Below are positions 24,858 to 33,524 of a stretch of DNA of 35,942 nt, piece after piece; position 1 is the stretch's first letter; the number at the start of each line of letters is the position of its first letter. The stretch lies in contig JANQJW010000035.1 in the NCBI GenBank assembly GCA_028281445.1, positions 1 through 35,942 of the forward strand, read 5' to 3'. Position numbers and translations under genes: made by a program. Source of the DNA: Planctomycetota bacterium (lineage in GTDB: Bacteria; Planctomycetota; PLA2; JAEUHO01). Under the pieces are notes generated by a model. The model was not told where the DNA came from, did no database searches, and saw only the letters and a program-made list of their open reading frames with translations.

Positions 24858-24966
24858 GAGGCCACGCGGGATACGGAGCCCGGTTCGCGATTTCATCGCT
24901 TTGCGGTGCGACCCCTCCAACTCGGTTGTCGGTCGAGCAAAGATCGATGAAATCGAACCGGGCTCC
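24858..24966 (+). repeat. Hairpin element, copy B, in the clpB leader
   Basis: A 17-bp leader (GAGGCCACGCGGGATAC) is followed by left arm 24875-24904 beginning GGAGCCCGGTTCGCG. A 32-base loop separates it from right arm 24937-24966 ending TCGAACCGGGCTCC. The arms pair over nearly 30 bases. The leader plus outer arm match the minus strand of 11355-11462. The inner stem (CTTTGC/GCAAAG) and loop are different but still paired. A smaller hairpin (CCGCGTGG-AGG-CCACGCGG, 24851-24869) overlaps the leader only in this copy. It ends 22 bases before the clpB ATG. Confidence 0.85.
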
Positions 24967-24988
24967 TGTTGCAGATAGGAAACGCGCC

Positions 24989-27583
24989 ATGACCCTCGAA
25001 AAGCTGACCCTCAAGAGCCAGGAGGCCCTCCAGGCCGCGGCCGAAGATGCACGCCGCGTGGGCCACAGCGAGCTCACCCCCGAACACCTCCTGCACGCGC
25101 TACTCGTCCAGAGCGAGGGCATCGTGCCGGCCGTCCTGCAGAAGGCCGGCAGTCCCGTACAGGATCTCGCCAACCTCACGCGCAAGGAGCTCGATCGCCT
25201 GCCCGCGATGCAGGGCGGCTCGGAGCCGCGCATCGGAAACCGCGCTCGCGACGTCATCGAGGCGGCCGAGAAGGCTGCGAGCAAGAACGACGAAGCCTTC
25301 GTGTCGACGGAACACCTGCTGCTCGGCATCCTCGCCGAGGGCAAGGGCGCGGCCTTCGACCTGCTGCGCACGCACGGCGCCGATCCGTCGGTGATCGAGC
25401 GCGTGCTGGCGGACGTCAAGGGCTCGCAGAAGGCCTCGGACGCGACGCCCGAGGGTCGCTACGCATCGCTCGAGAAGTACACCCTCGATCTCACGCAGCG
25501 CGCGCGCGACGGCAAGATCGACCCGGTCATCGGCCGTGACGACGAGATCCGTCGCGTAATGCAGGTGCTCTCGCGCCGCACGAAGAACAACCCCGTGCTC
25601 ATCGGCCCGCCGGGCGTCGGCAAGACCGCAATCGCCGAGGGCCTCGCACGGCGCATCGTCGCCGGCGATGTGCCCGAAGCCTTGAAGGGCAACCGCCTGC
25701 TGGCACTCGATCTCGGTCGCCTGCTCGCGGGCACCAAGTTCCGCGGCGAGTTCGAAGAGCGCATGAAGGCGTTGCTCGAGGAGATCGAGAACAGCACCGG
25801 CGAAATCGTGCTGTTCATCGACGAGCTGCACACCATCGTCGGCGCAGGCTCCGCGGAAGGCGCCGCGGACGCGGCCAACCTGCTGAAGCCCGCGCTCGCG
25901 CGCGGCGATCTGCACTGCGTCGGCGCGACGACGCTCGACGAGTACCGTAAGCATGTCGAGAAGGACAAGGCCCTCGAGCGGCGTTTCCAGCCGGTCTTCG
26001 TGGGCGAGCCGAACTTCGAGGAATCGGTCGCGATCCTGCGCGGCCTCAAAGAGCGCTACGAGGTGCACCACGGCGTGCGCATCCAGGATGCAGCCCTCGT
26101 CTCGGCTGTGCGCTTGTCCACGCGCTACCTCCCCGACCGCCAGCTGCCCGACAAGGCCATCGACCTGATCGATGAGGCCGCGAGCGCGCTGCGCCTCGAG
26201 ATCGACTCGGTGCCCAAGGCCCTGGACAAGGTGCAACGCAGCGCCGCGCGCCTGGAGATGGAGCGCTTCGCGCTCGCCAAGGAGAGTGACCGTGCGAGCA
26301 AGGAGCGTCTCGAGGCCATCGAAAAGGAAGTCGCTGACCTCAAGGAAGAGGAAAGCCGGCTGACCGCCCAGTGGCAGGCCGAGCGTACCGAGCTGCAGTC
26401 CGTGCGCGACCTCAAGGAGGCGCTCGAGACAGCGCGCGAGCGCCAGGAGCTGCTCGAACGTCAGGGTCAGCTCGAGGAAGCCGCCAAGCTGCGCTACCAG
26501 GTGCTGCCGCAGCTCGAGACGCAGATCCAGGAAGCCTCCGAGTCGATGCGGCACGGCGAGGGCCGGCTGCTGCAAGAGGAGGTGGACGAGGAAGCCATCG
26601 CCGAAGTCGTGGCCCGTTGGACCGGCATCCCCGTGTCGCGCATGCTCGAGTCGGAAGGCCAGCGGTTGCTGAAGCTCGAGAACGAGCTGCGCCGCCGCGT
26701 CGTCGGCCAGGACGAAGCCCTAGCGGCCGTCGCGGACGCGATCCGCCGCAGCCGCACGGGCCTCTCCGAAGGCTCGCGCCCGCAGGGCTCGTTCCTGTTC
26801 GTCGGCCCGACCGGCGTCGGCAAGACGGAGCTCGGCCGCGCGTTGGCGGAGTTCCTCTTCGACGACGAGCGCGCGATGGTGCGCATCGACATGAGCGAGT
26901 ACCAGGAGCGCCACAGCGTGGCGCGCTTGATCGGTGCGCCGCCCGGCTACGTCGGCTACGACGAAGGCGGCCAGCTCACGGAAGCGGTACGTCGCCGTCC
27001 GTACTCGGTGATCCTGCTCGACGAGGTCGAGAAGGCGCATCCCGAGGTCTTCAACAGCCTGCTGCAGGTGCTGGACGACGGCCGCATGACAGACGGCCAG
27101 GGCCGCACGGTCGACTTCACGAACACGATCCTGATCATGACGAGCAACCTCGGCAGCCACGCGCTCGCCGAAGAGGACCTGTCGGAAGCCGAGATCGAGA
27201 AGCGCGTCATGGACGCGCTGCGCGGTCACTTCCGTCCGGAGTTCCTCAACCGCATCGACGACATCACGGTCTTCCACCGGCTCAGCAAGGACACCCTGCG
27301 CAAGATCGTCGACATCCAGGTCGGCCGTCTGGTCGCACGCGTCGGCGAGCGGGGCATCGATCTCCGTGTCAGCGAGGCGGCGCTCGGGCAGCTTGCCGAT
27401 GAGGGCTACGACCCAGTCTACGGCGCACGGCCGATGAAGCGCCTGATCGAACGCGCGATCCAGAACCCGCTTGCCAACCGCATGCTCGAAGGCAGCGTCG
27501 GCGCGGGCGACACGATCGAAGTCGACTACAGCGGGGACGAGTTCACGTTCGAGAAGAAGGCGGCGGCAGCGCCCGTGGGATAA
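24989..27583 (+). CDS. clpB: ATP-dependent chaperone ClpB
   Basis: 864 residues from the ATG at 24989 ([14 protein letters not shown]), with AGGAA 8 bases upstream. The frame is open back to 24827, but only through hairpin element B, so the longer start is rejected. ClpB is a hexameric disaggregase that threads aggregated proteins with DnaK. It has a Clp N-terminal double repeat (about 1-145), AAA+ module 1 with Walker A GPPGVGKT (K212), a coiled-coil middle domain (about 400-525), AAA+ module 2 with Walker A GPTGVGKT (K612), and a C-terminal D2-small domain ([20 protein letters not shown]). The length matches E. coli ClpB (857). The esterase gene starts 11 bases after its stop. Confidence 0.98.
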   Translation: MTLEKLTLKSQEALQAAAEDARRVGHSELTPEHLLHALLVQSEGIVPAVLQKAGSPVQDLANLTRKELDRLPAMQGGSEPRIGNRARDVIEAAEKAASKNDEAFVSTEHLLLGILAEGKGAAFDLLRTHGADPSVIERVLADVKGSQKASDATPEGRYASLEKYTLDLTQRARDGKIDPVIGRDDEIRRVMQVLSRRTKNNPVLIGPPGVGKTAIAEGLARRIVAGDVPEALKGNRLLALDLGRLLAGTKFRGEFEERMKALLEEIENSTGEIVLFIDELHTIVGAGSAEGAADAANLLKPALARGDLHCVGATTLDEYRKHVEKDKALERRFQPVFVGEPNFEESVAILRGLKERYEVHHGVRIQDAALVSAVRLSTRYLPDRQLPDKAIDLIDEAASALRLEIDSVPKALDKVQRSAARLEMERFALAKESDRASKERLEAIEKEVADLKEEESRLTAQWQAERTELQSVRDLKEALETARERQELLERQGQLEEAAKLRYQVLPQLETQIQEASESMRHGEGRLLQEEVDEEAIAEVVARWTGIPVSRMLESEGQRLLKLENELRRRVVGQDEALAAVADAIRRSRTGLSEGSRPQGSFLFVGPTGVGKTELGRALAEFLFDDERAMVRIDMSEYQERHSVARLIGAPPGYVGYDEGGQLTEAVRRRPYSVILLDEVEKAHPEVFNSLLQVLDDGRMTDGQGRTVDFTNTILIMTSNLGSHALAEEDLSEAEIEKRVMDALRGHFRPEFLNRIDDITVFHRLSKDTLRKIVDIQVGRLVARVGERGIDLRVSEAALGQLADEGYDPVYGARPMKRLIERAIQNPLANRMLEGSVGAGDTIEVDYSGDEFTFEKKAAAAPVG

Positions 27584-27594
27584 GGTGGCGCGCC

Positions 27595-30000
27595 ATGCGG
27601 CGCGGCACCTTTCTCTTCCTCTTGCTCCTCGCCGCGGCTTGCGGCGGCGGCGAGGGCACCGGTCCGGGCACACCCGCTGCGCCGGAGATCATCTCGATCA
27701 CCGGCCCCCTGCCGGCCGACGGGGGCACCGCCTTCACGATCACCGGCGCGCGCTTCCCCGGATCCGTCTCGGACGTCGTGACCATCGAGTTCCGCGCAGC
27801 AACGGGCTCGCCCTTCGACACCTGTACGTCCGCGACACTCGTGCAGCAGGGGGTCTTCGAGTCGTCGACCTCGATTCGCGGTAGCAACGTCGCGAACGTG
27901 TTCGTCGGCGACTTCACGTGCTTCGTCAGGGTCACGTTCCCCGACGGCACGGAGGTCAACTCGACCGCCGCAATCGCCACGTTCACGGGACTCGTCGACG
28001 TCGCGCTCGATCACGACCTCGACGGCGTTCACGACCGGTGTGATCCCAAGACCTACGACTTCGAAGCCGACGCCCCCGGACAGCGCCCCGCAGACATGAC
28101 GCAGTTGGACGGCGTCAACGCCGGCTTCGAGGCCGCCGACGTGGCTGGAGACCGCGTTGCGCGCTACGGCGACGGCACGTCGACGGGCATCCACGATCGC
28201 TTCGAGCGCTTCCGACAGGACTTCCCGCAGCAGGACGTGACCGCGTACGTGGACTTCGACGACACCGCGAGCACCTGCTCCCTCGAGTTCTGGTCGGAGG
28301 GCTCGTGGGCGGGGTCCGCCGGGGCCGGACTGATCCTGCAAGTCCGCAGCGGACTCCTCTACTTCTTCCATCGCGTCTGGCGCAGCGTGCCGTCGGTCGT
28401 CGGGCCCGCCCTGCCCCGGAGTGGTCGTATTCGCGTCCGCCTGCGCAAGGAAGCGGGCATGACGAGCACCATGTACGTCGACGCATGGGAGAACAGCGCC
28501 TGGACCATGGACTACGCCGTGTTTCCCGTAGCCGATGACACGACGCTACGCGGCCTCGACACCGTAATGGCCGACTACAGCGCCGGGTCGCGTGGGATCA
28601 AACGCATTACGCTCGTTCGCGAGGCGCCTCCGGACGCGCTCACCCTGGCACGAACGACGCACGGCATCACGGACTGGAAGCTCTTCCAACGCCACGCGGA
28701 CGACCAGGCAACGCTGCCGGTCGAAGTTCGCTACCGCGCTACGGCCGCCGCACGCATCGAGGTCCGCGTCGAGGAGAGCGCCACGGGTCTCGTGCTCCCG
28801 GGTCACGACTTCGGCGCTCACACGCGCGTGCTTCCAGCCGCGGACGGCGGTCGCGCACAGATCGACGTAGGCGGCGTGCCGACCGGCGGCAACTACGACG
28901 TGGTCGCGCGGCTGGTCGACGACGCAACCGGCCAGCTCCTCGGACAGCAGAAGCTCCGCGAGATCGCCGTCGGCGACATCTACCTCGCCATCGGGCAGAG
29001 CAACATGGCGGGGTATTCCGGATCGCTGGCCGGCGCCACGATACCCGTGCCGCAAGTCCACCTCTACGGTAACGACGGACGCTGGAAGCAGGCCGCGGAG
29101 CCGATGGACGACGGCACGGACCAGCTCGACACGATCTCGCGCGAGTTCCCGGGGCATTCCCTGATGCTGCCCTTCGCCAAGCGGCTCTTCGAGACGACGG
29201 GCGTACCCGTCGCGGTAGTCCCCGCTCCGCTCGGCGGCACGAACCTCTACATCCAGTGGCAACGCGACGCCGCCGATCCGGACCACCGCGTCACTCTGTA
29301 CGGTTCCGCACTCCATCGCGTGCGCGCCCAACACCTGGGCGCGCCGCTCTGCGGCATCCTCTGGTACCAGGGCGAGTCCGATGCCATCGCGGCCCGGACG
29401 ACGGCGCAGTACCGCGCGGACCTCGAGCAACTCGTCTCGCAGTACCGTAGCGATCTGTCAGCACCCGACGCGGTCTTCCTCTGCGTCCAGCTCGGAACAT
29501 GGAGCAGCGGCGGCTTCCCTCACTGGACGAACATCCAGGAAGCGCAGCGTCAGGTGTGCCGGGCCGATGCGCGGGCCGCGCTTTCGACCGTGGTCGATCA
29601 ACCGCGCTCCGACGGCATCCACTACAGCGTGGCGGGCTACCAGGCACTGGGCCGGAGGCTCGCCGATCAGGCGCGCGTGCTGCTCTTCGGACACGCGTTG
29701 GATCCCCTGACGGAGCTCGTCGAAGCGGTCGCGGTGTCGGGCGGAGCAGCCATCGAGCTGCGCTATGACGCCGACGTCTCGGGCGGCACGGCTTCGCTGT
29801 TCGCGGTGACCGACGACATGGGCGCCCCCACGGTGACGAGCGTTGCCACAACCGGCAGCACCGTCACGCTCCAGCTCGACCGCGCCCTGAGTACGAACGC
29901 GCTTGTCAGATACGGCCTCTCGACACTTCCCAACGAGGGCTGGGTCGTCGACACGGCGGGCGTGCCCGTCCCCTGCTTTGCGGACGTCGCGGTCCCGTAG
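27595..30000 (+). CDS. Lipoprotein with IPT/TIG-like domain and SASA-type SGNH esterase domain
   Basis: 801 residues. The signal peptide ends LLLLAAAC (lipobox AAAC, Cys16) and is followed by a Gly/Thr/Pro linker. About 33-125 resembles an IPT/TIG immunoglobulin-like domain (IISITGPLPADGGTAFTITG). About 150-345 looks like a beta-sandwich (DFEADAPGQRPADMTQLDG, VTAYVDFDD), possibly carbohydrate-binding. A SASA/sialate O-acetylesterase-type domain spans about 460-690, with GQSNM (Ser469), ILWYQGESD and DGIHYS (D673, H676) forming the Ser-Asp-His set. A final Ig-like module ends the protein. The likely role is removal of acetyl groups from sugars at the cell surface; the substrate is unknown. It is probably cotranscribed with clpB by proximity only. 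Confidence 0.88.
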   Translation: MRRGTFLFLLLLAAACGGGEGTGPGTPAAPEIISITGPLPADGGTAFTITGARFPGSVSDVVTIEFRAATGSPFDTCTSATLVQQGVFESSTSIRGSNVANVFVGDFTCFVRVTFPDGTEVNSTAAIATFTGLVDVALDHDLDGVHDRCDPKTYDFEADAPGQRPADMTQLDGVNAGFEAADVAGDRVARYGDGTSTGIHDRFERFRQDFPQQDVTAYVDFDDTASTCSLEFWSEGSWAGSAGAGLILQVRSGLLYFFHRVWRSVPSVVGPALPRSGRIRVRLRKEAGMTSTMYVDAWENSAWTMDYAVFPVADDTTLRGLDTVMADYSAGSRGIKRITLVREAPPDALTLARTTHGITDWKLFQRHADDQATLPVEVRYRATAAARIEVRVEESATGLVLPGHDFGAHTRVLPAADGGRAQIDVGGVPTGGNYDVVARLVDDATGQLLGQQKLREIAVGDIYLAIGQSNMAGYSGSLAGATIPVPQVHLYGNDGRWKQAAEPMDDGTDQLDTISREFPGHSLMLPFAKRLFETTGVPVAVVPAPLGGTNLYIQWQRDAADPDHRVTLYGSALHRVRAQHLGAPLCGILWYQGESDAIAARTTAQYRADLEQLVSQYRSDLSAPDAVFLCVQLGTWSSGGFPHWTNIQEAQRQVCRADARAALSTVVDQPRSDGIHYSVAGYQALGRRLADQARVLLFGHALDPLTELVEAVAVSGGAAIELRYDADVSGGTASLFAVTDDMGAPTVTSVATTGSTVTLQLDRALSTNALVRYGLSTLPNEGWVVDTAGVPVPCFADVAVP

Positions 30001-30007
30001 CTACGGG
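29994..30007. terminator. 14-bp perfect palindrome spanning two convergent stop codons
   Basis: CCCGTAGCTACGGG covers the TAG of the esterase (29998-30000) and the reverse-strand TAG of the desaturase (30001-30003), which abut with no spacer. It could contribute to bidirectional termination, but there is no loop or T tract. The palindrome may also follow simply from the two stops facing each other. Confidence 0.35.
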
Positions 30008-30945
30008 TAACCGACCATCTGTTGCTGCTCGGGATCCCAGATCTTCAGCCGGAACGAATCCACCACGGTCCGCGGGTTCAGCGTGACCGTGGGCGGTTCG
30101 CCCAGCTCGGGGATTCCGTCCATCGCTTCGGGGAGGCGATAGAACGGGATGCGCAAGTTCAGGTGGTGCACGTGGTGGTAGCCGATGTTGCCCGTGAACC
30201 AGCGCATGATCGGCCCGCACTTGAGGTAGCTCGACGCTTCGAGCGACGCATCCGTGTGGTTCCACTCCGCCTGGTCAGGCACCTGCATGCCATCGAAGTT
30301 GTGCTGCACGTAGAAGAGATACGAACCGAACGCACCCGCGAGCAGGAACGGCAGGAGATACGCGAAGAGCAGCATGTCCCAGCCACCCAAGGCGTACACG
30401 AGAACGCCGCACGCCACATGCACGAGGAATGACAAGCCGCTATCCCAGAAGCGCCTGGGACTGCGCAGGAACGGAATGAGCGCGAAATTGAGCATGAAGA
30501 CGGTGATGTAACCGAACGCGATGGTCAGCGGATGCCGCTCGAGCCGATACACGAAGCGCTCCATGCGGCTCGCCTCGTCCCACTGCGCCGTCGTCCAGAG
30601 CAGCGGCGACCCGAGCTGCGCGCCCGTCGTCTTGGCCGTGTGCGCGTGATGATAGTTGTGCGTGTGCCGCCACACACGCCGCGGCGTCATGAGCACGAGG
30701 CCGTAGGCATTCATGATCGCGTTGGCGACCTTCGAGTCCTTGAACAACGCACCGTGATGCACGTCGTGGAGGATGATGAAGGCGCGTGTCATCGTGAGCG
30801 CCATCAGCACGGCGCCCAGGATGCGCACGGGCCACCACGGGGCGAACGCCGCGATCGCGAATGCACCGCCCAGGACGGCGAACGTCGAGATCAGATGCCA
30901 CCAACTGCGTGCGCGCGACTCAACGGCGTACGGACGCGTGGCCAT
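30001..30945 (-). CDS. Membrane fatty acid desaturase family protein
   Basis: 314 residues with several hydrophobic segments (about 22-60, 150-165, 180-225). The three His boxes of membrane di-iron desaturases are present: HDVHH (60-64), HTHNYHHAH (94-102) and HHVHH (257-261). These enzymes use O2 and reducing equivalents to put a cis double bond in an acyl chain, which adjusts membrane fluidity. Beta-carotene ketolases and alkane hydroxylases share the boxes, but the spacing and NIGYHHVHHLNLRIPFYRLP fit acyl-lipid desaturases. It is convergent with the esterase, with stop codons abutting. Regiospecificity cannot be read from sequence. Confidence 0.92.
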   Translation of the reverse strand: MATRPYAVESRARSWWHLISTFAVLGGAFAIAAFAPWWPVRILGAVLMALTMTRAFIILHDVHHGALFKDSKVANAIMNAYGLVLMTPRRVWRHTHNYHHAHTAKTTGAQLGSPLLWTTAQWDEASRMERFVYRLERHPLTIAFGYITVFMLNFALIPFLRSPRRFWDSGLSFLVHVACGVLVYALGGWDMLLFAYLLPFLLAGAFGSYLFYVQHNFDGMQVPDQAEWNHTDASLEASSYLKCGPIMRWFTGNIGYHHVHHLNLRIPFYRLPEAMDGIPELGEPPTVTLNPRTVVDSFRLKIWDPEQQQMVGYP

Positions 30946-31183
30946 GAGCAGGTCGCGGCCGGTGCGCCGGGTGCTGGAAAGCGACGTGGCGATGATGCAC
31001 TCCTAGGGCGGTGTGGGCGGATCCGCGCTTGGGCGCAGGTCAGCGGAGGCCGCTCTTGGCAGAGGGGGGTTCAGGCGGCCTTTCGTCTCGCAGCAATGCG
31101 AGTCGCCGGAACGGTACCACGGCTCAGAGCGATGCCCTCGCCGCCTCTCGGAGTCGCCCGATACGGCCTTGAACAGCCCCTAG
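30946..31183. other. Intergenic region between desaturase start and PASTA gene stop
   Basis: 238 bases upstream of the desaturase, presumably holding its promoter and the 3' end of the PASTA transcript. No hairpin with a T tract and no convincing promoter boxes were seen. The string CAGCCCCTAG, about 10 bases before the PASTA stop codon, also occurs near the manA stop at ~18580; I treat this as chance. Confidence 0.4.
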
Positions 31184-33310
31184 CTAGAACCGCACGTGCA
31201 ACGTCACGGTCGAGCCGCGGGGCACGACCGTCCCCGCCGGGCGGCTCTGGGAGCGAACGTGAGAGCCGACGCCATTGACTCGAACGTTCAGCCGGGCGTT
31301 GCGAAGACGCTCGATCGCACGATCGACGCGCAGGCCGACGACGTGGGGCACCGTCGTGCGCCCGGCGACCGTGCCGCTCGGCACGTACTGGTACGAAATG
31401 CGGACCGTGGAACCGCGCACCAACATGGTCGTGGCGAGCGGGCTCTGTGCAACCACCCTCGTCTTGTAGAAGGGGTTGTGCGGACCCGAGCGCGTGCTCT
31501 GCACGCGGAAGCCGAGCGCACGCAGGCGCGCCCGTGCCACATCGAGCTCCAAGCCAATGACGCGCGGCATGCGCACCATCGTGCCCCAAGGGCCACCGCC
31601 ATCGACGTAGCGGTAGCTCACCGTGACGCGGGTCCCCGGCGGCAGGACCGATCCGGCCGAGGGCGTCTGCGAGACGACGACGGTGTTGCCGAAGCCAGAG
31701 TGCAGGGCACGCAGGCGCACGCGGAACCCCTCGGCCTTGAGCTTGGCGTCCGCCTGCGCGCTCGTGAGACCGACGACACGCGGTACGCGCACGAGTGCGC
31801 CGACAAGCGGACGGTGCTTGTAGCGGAAACGAACGAGCGAGCCGCGCGCGAGCACCTTGCCCGCGGGGTACTGCTGCCAGACGACCTCGGTCGGGCCCGT
31901 GCCCACGAGGCCGCGCAGCCCCGCCAGCCCTTGCAGGCCCGCGTTGGTCAGTCGTTGCAGCGCGCCGAGGCGGGTCCGGCCGGCAAGCTCGGGCATGGTC
32001 GCCCGCAGCGGGAGGTAGAAGGTGACCGTAGAGCCCTCGTCGACACGCGTTCCCGCGGCCGGCTCCTGGCGGAACACGCGGTTGACGTCTTCGTTGGGCC
32101 CGGTGTCGCGACGCAGCTTCCAGTTCAAACCGGTCGACAACAGCGCAACGATGGCCGAGCCGGGCGAACGGTTGTCGAGCTGCGGCACGCGCGTGCGCGC
32201 GGGACGCCAGCCGGGCGGCGGACGCTGCGCGATCCGTACGGTGATCTCGTGACCGGCCGCTACGAGGCTGCCCGGGCTGCGCGACTGCCAGATGACCGTG
32301 CCCGGCGGCAGGCCCGAGGGCGTGGGCAGTGCAGTCAGCCCGAGCCCCATGTGATTCATCAGCTCGCCGGCCTCGCCGGCCTTCTTGCCGTAGAGCATCG
32401 GCACACGGATGCGCGACGGCGTGCTCGCCGGCTTGGCGACGTTGAATCCGATGTCTGTGCCTTCGCGGACGACGGTGCCCGGCGCGACCTCCTGCGAGAG
32501 GACGCGCCACGCCGGCGTTCCGGGCGAGCGCACGAGGTGGTTGTGCGGCGTCAGGCCCAAGCCGAAGAGCATGGCCTCGGCATCACGCATGCTCAGACCC
32601 CGAAGGTCCGGCACGCGAACGCTGCGGCGTCGTCCGCCCGCCGGACGCTCGCCGCGCACGGTGAGCTCGACCGCGCCGCCGGGCACGATCTCCGCGCCCG
32701 CGCGCGGCAGCTGCGAGAGCACGAGGCCCGCGCGTCCCGGTCCGCGGCGCACGTAGGTGATGCGCGGCACGAGCCCCGCCTCCTCGAGCAGCGCGACGGC
32801 CTCGCCTTGCACGCGCCCGACGAGCGCCGGCACCTCGGAGACGTTGCGTACGACGCGAAGACGCAACACGCCACGGAACGGCAGCGTGGAGCCGGCGGCA
32901 GGCTCTTGCGCCTTCACCCGCCCCTCGCGGCGCCCGCGGACGTATTCGACTTCGAGGAAGTATGTCTCGTCGAGCGCGTCAAACGCTTCCTGCTCGGTCA
33001 TGCCGACAACCGTAGGCACGGTCGTGTTGATCGTGATGCGTACACCGACGTGGATTTCGACCTCGTCATCGGCGGACACAGGCTCACCGGCAGCGGGGTC
33101 CTGCGACGCGACGACGCCGGCCGGATGGCCCGCGATCGTCACGACCTCGACGTTCAAGCCGCGGCGCTCGAGTGCGCGCACAGCAGCGGCTTCCGGTCGC
33201 CCGACAACGTCAGGCATCGTTTCGTCGGCCCGAGCCGGGGCCGCGTCCCAGGCGATGACCGCCAGCAGGAGTGCGGAGAAGAGAGGAAGGGAGAAGCGGG
33301 TGCTGCGCAT
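31184..33310 (-). CDS. Exported protein built of ten PASTA repeats, no kinase domain
   Basis: 708 residues from the ATG at 33310, with AGGAGGT directly upstream. The signal peptide is MRSTRFSLPLFSALLLAVIA, cut near ARA-DETMPD. The rest is ten PASTA-like repeats of ~60-70 residues, each opening with a 'VP.VVG' strand: PDVVGRPEAAA, VPTVVGMTEQE, VPALVGRVQGE, VPDLRGLSMRD, VPMLYGKKAGE, VPQLDNRSPGS, MPELAGRTRLG, VPRVVGLTSAQ, MPRVIGLELDV and VPHVVGLRVDR. Most contain an internal 'v..Q.P.aG' turn. PASTA domains bind peptidoglycan fragments or beta-lactams and are usually attached to Ser/Thr kinases or PBPs. Here they stand alone, so a structural or peptidoglycan-binding envelope role is likely (inference). 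Confidence 0.92.
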   Translation of the reverse strand: MRSTRFSLPLFSALLLAVIAWDAAPARADETMPDVVGRPEAAAVRALERRGLNVEVVTIAGHPAGVVASQDPAAGEPVSADDEVEIHVGVRITINTTVPTVVGMTEQEAFDALDETYFLEVEYVRGRREGRVKAQEPAAGSTLPFRGVLRLRVVRNVSEVPALVGRVQGEAVALLEEAGLVPRITYVRRGPGRAGLVLSQLPRAGAEIVPGGAVELTVRGERPAGGRRRSVRVPDLRGLSMRDAEAMLFGLGLTPHNHLVRSPGTPAWRVLSQEVAPGTVVREGTDIGFNVAKPASTPSRIRVPMLYGKKAGEAGELMNHMGLGLTALPTPSGLPPGTVIWQSRSPGSLVAAGHEITVRIAQRPPPGWRPARTRVPQLDNRSPGSAIVALLSTGLNWKLRRDTGPNEDVNRVFRQEPAAGTRVDEGSTVTFYLPLRATMPELAGRTRLGALQRLTNAGLQGLAGLRGLVGTGPTEVVWQQYPAGKVLARGSLVRFRYKHRPLVGALVRVPRVVGLTSAQADAKLKAEGFRVRLRALHSGFGNTVVVSQTPSAGSVLPPGTRVTVSYRYVDGGGPWGTMVRMPRVIGLELDVARARLRALGFRVQSTRSGPHNPFYKTRVVAQSPLATTMLVRGSTVRISYQYVPSGTVAGRTTVPHVVGLRVDRAIERLRNARLNVRVNGVGSHVRSQSRPAGTVVPRGSTVTLHVRF

Positions 33311-33524
33311 GAGACCTCCTGTTGGAGACACGAGCCTCCGGCTCGGAACCGGACCTCGGAATCGCAACTGCTGGACCGGGAGTGTGCGAGAGCCGCCTCC
33401 GCGGCGCCACCGATCTCCCGAAGCCCCCATTTCGCGGGCTCTGATGGCAATGCAAAAGGAATGCAGGAGAGCCGGGCTCGTTCCGTGCATCTCCGATATG
33501 TCCCCGGCCCGTGCCTACGAGCGG

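Noticed and set aside
24827..24988. Longer ClpB start at 24827
   Set aside because: The extra 54 codons run through the hairpin element. [14 protein letters not shown] at 24989 matches the normal ClpB N terminus and has its own ribosome binding site.
33440..33475. Sigma-54-like box upstream of the PASTA gene on the minus strand
   Set aside because: The -12 part TTTTGCA is good, but the -24 GG is replaced by TG, so the essential contact is missing.
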